A DNA stretch of 60,000 nucleotides from Takakia lepidozioides (Eukaryota; Streptophyta; Takakiopsida; Takakiales; Takakiaceae): positions 69,050,756 to 69,110,755 of the forward strand of contig CM060731.1 of NCBI GenBank assembly GCA_030704615.1, in the 5' to 3' direction. Every line of letters starts with the position of its first letter. The stretch's first letter is position 1. Shown piece after piece: positions 54,139-60,000 of the stretch. The translations under genes were made by a program, and so were the position numbers. Under the pieces are notes generated by a model. That model had not been told where the DNA came from and ran no database searches. It was given only the letters and a program-made list of their open reading frames with translations.

Positions 54139-54158
54139 CCCCAGTATGGTCGCCAAAT
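54139..54158 (-). other. LTR end and primer-binding-site-like sequence
   Basis: On the minus strand CGTTCGACA is followed by TTTGGCGACCATACTGGGG (54157-54139). The CA end, then TGGCGAC...GGGG, resembles the LTR/PBS junction of plant Ty3 elements that prime from elongator tRNAs. The tRNA was not identified. Confidence 0.5.
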
Positions 54159-54821
54159 GTCGAACGGCTTTTACTCACCTATCCCTTCGCTATCCGATGT
54201 GGAAACTCCAAGATAGAAGAGTTGGATATTTCTAAGCACTCAGCCCGCTCAGTACAATCAGTCATGACCTACAGCTAGTGAATCATGGTTGTGCTTCCCA
54301 TTTGTATTCCTTCTTGCCTTCATGTTATCAATTCACCTTATCTGATATTGAAGCATCAGATTGCTTCAGTATCTACTTATTTCCAATTAATCATGCATTC
54401 ATTTCACAGCTTCACTCATGTCTCTCTACACAGTGTGCTTGTATCGAATAAGTATCAAATTATGATTTATCGGGTATCAGGCCAATGCCATGGTGACTCT
54501 AATCTGCCCTATAGTTTCACTACAGCTTTGCATGTAACAAGCATCTACTGTTCATCTCTCCTCCTTCTCCGTGCTCTCGTTCTTGCTCTCCGCCTGATCT
54601 CCTCTCATACATGACCAAGAAGTGCTCTTCGTGAAGTGTCCCCTCTTTCCGTTGCCGCTCCCCTTATCTGCCCGCAAGCTGTTCTAACCACCTAACTAAT
54701 TAACCGTCATCCCTGTAGTAACACGTTCCTTCTGCAGATGTCGTTCCCTCATAGTCGTTCCCTCACAGTTGTTCCCTGCCAATGATAATTGTTCCCCATG
54801 TACTGTGACAGATTGTGTTAA

Positions 54822-55052
54822 GCTGTGCCGAGCTGTGACTGGCTGTGTAAGGCTGTGTCGGCTGTGTCGGGCAGTGACTGGCTGTGTTGGCTGTGACGGG
54901 CTGTGCGAAACTGTGGCGGCTGTGACTGGCTGTGACGGGCTGTGCGAAGCTGTGGCGGGCTGTGTCGGGCTGTGTTGGCTGTGACTGGCTATGTTTGGCT
55001 GTGCCGGGCTGTGACGGGCTGTGTAAAGCTGAGTCGGGCTGTGTAACCCCCC
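54822..55052. repeat. GGCTGTG tandem repeat
   Basis: About 230 bp of imperfect GGCTGTGNC(G/T) units, often in 10-15 base steps (CTGTGACTGGCTGTG, CTGTGTCGGGCTGTG). Low-complexity minisatellite with no coding sense. It lies beside the retroelement's LTR. Confidence 0.85.
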
Positions 55053-55286
55053 TAAAGTCTGCTGCTGCCACCCCTAAGGCTCCTGTTGGTCTCCGTCTGC
55101 ACAAAATTAATGGTACCCCACAGAACCCGTAAAAGGTCTAAGTCCCAAGCAGCCCTCTAACAGGCCCCCTTGCTGGTGCTGGTCCTTGAGGACTTGTTGT
55201 AGTTTGGTGGAACTTCCACCAAGTGCTGGCCCCTGAGCACTCCCTGCTACTAGGCCAGCACATGGCCGTCACATTACAACCCCCGG

Positions 55287-56215
55287 ACGGGAATTCGGCA
55301 CCGAATATCCAACAGGCGCCGCCCGGATGAAGTCGCCTCGGGCGGAGAGGCCGGCACCTGTCCGACAGAGAACATCCCCCGGATGGAAATTCGGCGCCGA
55401 ATTTCCATCCGGGCCCCCCCAAAGGAAGTCGTGTCGAGGGGTCAGGCCGAAAACTGGCCGACATAAAAACCTCCCCGGATGGAAAAACGGCGCCGAATTT
55501 ACATCCGGGGCCGTTCGGATGCAGTCGGCTCGGGAGGAGAGGCCGGCACCTGGCCGTCACATTACAACCCCCAGACGGAAATTCGGCACCGAATATCCAA
55601 CAGGGGGCGCCGGAATAAAGTCGACTCGGGCGGAGGGGATGGAAAACCGGCGCCGAATTTCCATTCGGCATGTAATTGCAATCGCGGCTAGATGGAATTT
55701 TGGCAACGAATTTCCATGTAGGAACTAAGAGGGATGGAAAACAAGCAAGGAATTTCTCTCTTCCAGTCGAGAATTCCCTGAAAAACGTGTCTAAAAGTGG
55801 ACTTCAGCCACCAAACTTACGGTTTAGTGTCTTTTTAGACCAAAAAAAAAAGCGGCCACGCTCAGAATTACCTGCAGGATGGTAATTCGGCGCTTCGACT
55901 TACTTGGCGGATGGAAATTCGGCGCCGAATTTCCATCCGGCCGCGCTCCGAGTTACCTGCACGAAGGAAATTCGGCGCCGGATTTCCATCCATCCGCGAT
56001 CCGAATTACCTGCAGGATGGAAATTCGGCGCCGGATTTCCATCCATCCTTGCTCCGAATTACCTGCAGGATGGAAATTCGGCGTCGGATTTCCATCCATC
56101 CGCGCTCCGAATTACCTGCATGATGGAAATTCGGCGTCGAATTTCCATCCATCCGCGCTCTGACTTACCTGGCGGACGGAAATTCGGCGCCGGATTTCAA
56201 TCCATCCGCGCTCCG
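55287..56215. repeat. Palindrome array upstream of copy 2
   Basis: About 14 units of a palindrome with core AAATTCGGCGCCGAATTT (full unit also has GG and CC at the ends). The first seven (55287 to about 55760) are spaced 55-100 bp. The last six (55911-56205) form a 52-54 bp tandem repeat with the spacer ATCCGCGCTCCGAATTACCT. It ends about 60 bp before the coding start of copy 2. The core differs from the 15-27 kb family in having TTCGG instead of TGCGG. Confidence 0.88.
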
Positions 56216-56983
56216 ACTTACCAGGGATTGCGCGCTTGCTTCCTTGATACGTCTTGGAAACCTGATGCTAAACTTGGATGAAGTTCTATTCGAGGCATGT
56301 ACGCAAAAATAGTGAGATCTTTTTTCTTTTGCTGGGACTTATGCTGCGTGAAGGGCGTGGCTCTCCTGAGAGAGACCCCACATCCAGACCGCGGCGGAAG
56401 TTGAAGGCTTTGTACTACGGGCGACGGCCAACCTCTCGCATGGCCAAACTTAAGCTCCAGCAGGAGATTCCAGTGTCTTGCTCACAACCCGCGCCAACTG
56501 AAGCCAAGTACTCCCAGGCAAGCCACTTCTGCTTTCGTTTGGTTGTTTACTTCGTTTTTTGGTTTGTTTTCGCATCTTCACCTGGCATCGCTGAAAGAGA
56601 AAAGGCCACTGAAGAGGCCAGGGGTGCCGAAATGACAGATGCCCATGTAAGCGAGGGACGCACAGAGACGGTGGATCCCTCCAAGACACCACAAAGAGGC
56701 AGTAACACACCGGTTACACCATGGCGGACAAGAGCAGCCCCCACAATTACCTATACGGTGGAGAGTGGAGGAGAGGAAAGAACACCACAAAGAGCACGGA
56801 TTGTGTCGAGGTGAAGCCGGGGAGAGGGCAGTAGAAACGGGGAGAGTGCTCGAGGTGGTTTCGCCGGTGGTTGACCATGTTGAGGAGGACGACACCAAGC
56901 TTTCTGACTAGGATGACATCCTCCCGGACATCCCCAGGCCCCAAACCCGCAGCATACAGGCTGGATTTGGCGGTCCTGGTGGG

Positions 56984-57550
56984 TTGCCAGAGAACCCCTC
57001 TGCAGCAGACGTTATGTCGAAGGCAGATATGAAGTTGGCCATTGCCAAGATGTTGGAGGCAACCCACAGCAACATTGGCAGGGTGCTGGGGGGCATGGTG
57101 TACCCGGCCAAGCTTCGAATTCCCCTTTGCCGCTTGGTGTCATTGCAGGTGGTGAGACCTGCCCTCCCAGGCGATATCGACAAGCTGAAATTCTCTTTCC
57201 GGGATGGATATCGAATGGGGTCTGCCGCGTTTTTACGTTTCCCATTGAGAACGACCACGGAGCTTCCCGTGCCCACACTTCCGATGAGGTGGACAAATGG
57301 GTCCCCATTGGCAAAGGCGAAATGAGGAGTTCGAGAGATCGATTGCTACTGATCCTCTTTTCCAGCACTTGTCCGGAAAGATGTTTTACGTGTGGGACGG
57401 CAATCATCGCCTCCTGGCATGGATGGAGCGCATAGCCGAAGCCCACCCCAACGACCTTGATTGGCATTTCGCCGTGGAGTGTGTTGTGCTGAAGGTTGCG
57501 GGGCCCAAAGATCGCAGTCTTCTCAAAGCTGCAATGGCAGACATCAACTC
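56984..57550 (+). pseudogene. ParB-like domain of copy 2
   Basis: Carries LRIPLCRLVSLQVVRPALPG, DIDKLKFSFRDGYRMGSAAF, then (after a shift) FPIENDHGASRAHTSDEVD and (after another) KMFYVWDGNHRLLAWMERIA, ending AMADINS at the donor AACTC|GTAAGT. The DGNHRLLAW signature and flanking strands are the same as in copy 1, which supports the domain call. Two frame changes within 60 bp make this copy non-coding as it stands. Confidence 0.65.
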
Positions 57551-58859
57551 GTAAGTTACAACCCTCTTGCTTTTGGACCCAAAAATTTGTAAGTCATTTC
57601 ATTGCGAATCCTCATATTTGTTCAAAATCCCATTTCAGTATTGTTTGATGGAAATGTGGCATTGCAGGGTGACTGAGAATGCCTTCATTGCCACCAACTT
57701 GTCCCATATGCTCTTCCGAGTGAAGGATGTCGGGAAAGCAGGGGGTGCAAGAGTTTGCCAATTCGCTCAGTGCCGACCTCCTCCGCAAGTCGGAGGCAAA
57801 GGCAGACAGAACCTGGTATAGGCTGAGCATGGACGCCATGGTGGACTACATATTTCGGGTAAAGCTCCTGACTATTTTGTTGAGCTAATCTGTCTCTCCT
57901 CCCCAATAGAAGAAAAAGTGTTGAGCAGGATCTCTAATCTTATGTGCGCATTCTTGACAGACGAAAATTCAGCAGGATTTGGCACATGCGCGGACGTTCT
58001 ACATGGAGTCAGAGGAGAAGAATCTAACCCTCCCGGCACTTGAATCGTATCTCAAAGCTGCGGAGGCCAGGGCCCGCATAAAGTAAAGTCGCGGATGGTA
58101 AAGTACGTCGCAATAGCTGATCCCGCCCTTGGTGCCGATTTTCTGGTGGAGGTGGGGAAGCACTACTCCCGCGCTCTGAAGCCCACGTTGACATTGGAGA
58201 AGCTCCATCGTCTAGCCACATCCTGTGTGGATGCAACAGAAAAGGTGATACATTCTTAACCAAATTGTGGTGGCAACAACTCGTTTTTTGTGGTGTTTGG
58301 TGCTTACGAATATGCTGGGTGGTTGGACAGACCCGGTGGCTCCAAATCTGGAATGGTTCCCAAAGTACAAGGGACATGTGGAGCTTCCCCAAACCGGACA
58401 AACTGTCTGACCCGACATTTGACATGTGGATGAACCGCATGACATGGTGGTTTCAGGTACTTCCCCACGCTTCGTTTGGCGCTTCTACTCTTGTAGGGGG
58501 TGGATTCATTGTATTTTTTCAGGAAAGCGATCTGATGGAGAATCTCCACAGGTGATGACGTATGCGCAAGAGCAGCTGGACACACAAGCACATCAGTTCA
58601 AGATGGAGATTTCTCCTGCAGCAGAGAGCCTACGCGACTATGTGACGAGGTACTTTCTGCTGTACAAAACCGACCTATTCTTTCGGGAGATACCCCATGC
58701 CCGCCGGAGCCACGAGTTCACCCGACCACCGAACGCAGACAAAGCAGCAATGCGCTTCTGTACAGGTACATACGCGATGCCTTCCTTTCAAGTCCATGCA
58801 TTTCAGGATGTTAGAGGCCTCATGTGGCGCATAAAAATTGGTCCTTTGAAAAATGACAC

Positions 58860-59580
58860 CGAATTTCCAGTCCAGGGCACCCAAAATGGCTAAGTCCCTA
58901 GTGTGGCTGGCACCGAAAACCGAAATTCAGCGCCATTTTTCCAGTTCAAGGCCCAGTCAGTTCTGGGACTTGGCCATTTTCGGGCCGGACCTGGGAAAAT
59001 GGCGCCGAATTTCCAGTTCAGGGCTCCCCAAATGGCTAAGTCCCTAGGGTGGCTGGCACCGAAAACTGAAATTCGGCGCCATTTTTCCAATTCCAGGGCC
59101 AGTCAGTTCAGGGACTTAGCCATTTCCGGCCGGACCTGGGAAATGGCGCCAAATTTCCAGTTCAGGGCTCCCAAAATGACTAAGTCCCTAGGGTGGCTGC
59201 ACCGAAAACCGAAATTCGGCGCCATTTTCAATTTCCAGGGCCAGTCAGTTCAAGGACTTAGCCATTTTCGGGCCGGACCTGGGAAAATGGCGCTGAATTT
59301 CCAGTTCAGGGCTCCCAAATGACTAAGTCCCTAGGGTGGCTGGCACCGAACCGAAATTCGGCGCCATTTTTCCAATTCCAGGGCCAGTCAGTTCAGGAAC
59401 TTAGCCATTTTCGGCCCGGACCAAGGAAAATGGCGCCGAATTTCCAGTTCAGGGCTCCCAAAATGGCTGTCCCTAGCGTGGCTAGCACCGAAAACCGAAA
59501 TTCGGCGCCATTTTTCCAGTTCTAGGCCCAGTCAGTTCCGCCCCAACCTGGGAAAATGGTGCCGAATTTCTAGTTCAGGG
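58860..59580. repeat. Tandem array of about five 140-145 bp units inside an intron of copy 2
   Basis: Fills most of the intron between exons 58552-58765 and 59610-59972. Each unit has GAAATTCGGCGCCATTTTTC, then CCAGGGCCAGTCAGTTCA, CTTAGCCATTTTCGGGCCGG, then GGAAAATGGCGCCGAATTTC. The two GGCGCC blocks are inverted to each other about 75 bp apart, so each unit can fold into a long hairpin and contains half-sites of the upstream palindrome. Unit starts lie near 58918, 59068, 59209, 59352 and 59497. Copy 1 has a single palindrome in the equivalent intron. Confidence 0.88.
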
Positions 59581-60000
59581 ACCTCATTCTGTGTTTTTCA
59601 TGAATGCAGGTACTGCAATTTCTCGCTTTGGAGAAATGTCATTTGTCTTTCGAGCCACCATTCTTCCTGGCATGGAGGAACCCTGGGGCTGACTCCATGT
59701 ACACTGACATTATTGTGAAGGAGTGGCATCTGGAACATTTGCGTGATTGCCCTTGGTATGTGGACCTTCCGCCCGGCTTGCTTGACCCATCTGAGTTTCA
59801 ATTGAAGCTGGATGCTGAGGCCCGACGAAACCGGGCTCCGCTGCCTCCGCTGTGTCCAAAAGAGGCAAAAGTGCTTGCCAACTCCAGGAAAGCGGCAGAG
59901 CTTGCTCAGGCAGGAATTCAGGAGAAATTGAATGAGAAGAATAAAGGCCAAAGGAAAAGGACAAGGAAACAGGTGAGTACAGTAACACCCAAAAAACAGA

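Larger units (their letters stand above)
50602..54158 (-). mobile_element. Ty3-like LTR element remnant with integrase but no visible reverse transcriptase
   Basis: Read on the minus strand, a 5' LTR end (about 54158) and a primer-binding-site-like sequence are followed by gag-like acidic frames, then directly by an integrase and its tail, ending at 50602. Protease, reverse transcriptase and RNase H motifs (for example YxDD or DGS...D) are absent between 54.1 and 51.9 kb. The integrase start coincides with the usual RNase H-integrase linker, so the RT block seems to be cleanly missing. It is either an internally deleted element or a non-autonomous derivative. Confidence 0.72.
56278..60000 (+). 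pseudogene. ParB-like / DNA methyltransferase gene, copy 2 (broken, runs off the window)
   Basis: Exons matching copy 1: 5' part 56278 to about 56980, ParB exon to 57550, then 57668-57858, 57961-58244, 58331-58456, 58552-58765 and 59610-59972 (donor AAACAG|GTGAGT). The methyltransferase part lies beyond the window. Shared segments include RPRRKLK near the N terminus, THSNIGRVLGGMVYPAKLRI, AIADPALGADF, WLQIWN...WMNRMTWWFQ, LRDYVTRYFLLYKTDLFFRE and EWHLEHLRDCPWYVDLP. Each has a similar counterpart in copy 1. Splice sites of exons 3-7 are in the same places. Breaks: frame changes near 57230 and 57290 in the ParB exon, near 57740, near 58085, and a base loss before 58765. Identity to copy 1 is moderate (roughly half of residues), so the copies are old or came separately. 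Confidence 0.78.

Noticed and set aside
51886-54178. Compact operon-like cluster of five small genes upstream of the integrase
   Set aside because: Several apparent starts are GTG and the first frame begins inside the LTR/primer site. The pieces are best read as one decayed retroelement polyprotein.
55327-56281. Arg-rich repetitive proteins (NSAPDFHP and similar repeats)
   Set aside because: These are frames read through the palindrome array; the repetition is that of the DNA, in several frames and on both strands.
58853-59525. Repetitive protein with PNFQFRAPKM repeats
   Set aside because: A translation of the intronic 140-145 bp tandem units, not a gene.

Overview
The window is nuclear DNA of a land plant, probably a non-seed plant (moss, liverwort, fern or lycophyte). 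The evidence is a long intronless PLS-type pentatricopeptide repeat (PPR) gene, a MADS protein of the MIKC* kind, a polyphenol oxidase with a secretory signal instead of a plastid transit peptide, short GT-AG introns, and plant-type Ty3 and LINE relics. I cannot name the species.

Layout. 0-15 kb is a normal genic stretch: an LRR receptor-like protein (+), a five-exon GDSL esterase/lipase (-), an intronless MADS-box gene carrying a PPR-like insert (-), part of a conserved coiled-coil gene (+), and an intact secretory polyphenol oxidase (-) with two broken C-terminal fragments of a related gene nearby. 15.6-27.1 kb is accessory DNA: a broken ten-exon gene (-) combining a ParB-like fold with a circularly permuted amino-DNA-methyltransferase, clusters of a 22-bp palindrome built on AAATGCGGCGCCGCATTT, and a decayed zinc-ribbon gene (+). 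27-42 kb is mostly gene-poor. It holds a CACGTG cluster, a duplicated 240-bp unit, a 1,350-bp Harbinger-like element with TTA target duplications, a four-exon plastid NifU-fold-like gene (+), an eIF2-gamma pseudogene and a 5'-truncated LINE. 42-50 kb holds the large PPR gene, whose C terminus is cut by a one-base change, a PPR relic and a reductase fragment. 50.6-54.2 kb is a Ty3-like element that keeps an intact integrase but shows no reverse transcriptase. 55.3-60 kb carries a second, diverged and broken copy of the ParB/methyltransferase gene (+), running off the window end, again preceded by a palindrome array, this time built on AAATTCGGCGCCGAATTT.

The most interesting point is that association: two diverged copies of a spliceosomal-intron-bearing ParB/DNA-methyltransferase gene, 36 kb apart and in opposite orientation, each with an array of a long CpG-containing palindrome directly upstream and palindrome units inside its introns, each locus using its own palindrome variant. 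This looks like a mobile or formerly mobile plant system in which a methyltransferase travels with the palindromes near it. Both copies here are disabled by frameshifts or stops. Any functional link is inference.

Exon coordinates were derived by hand from reading-frame continuity, splice sites and, for the methyltransferase family, comparison of the two copies. No alignment or database search was run.
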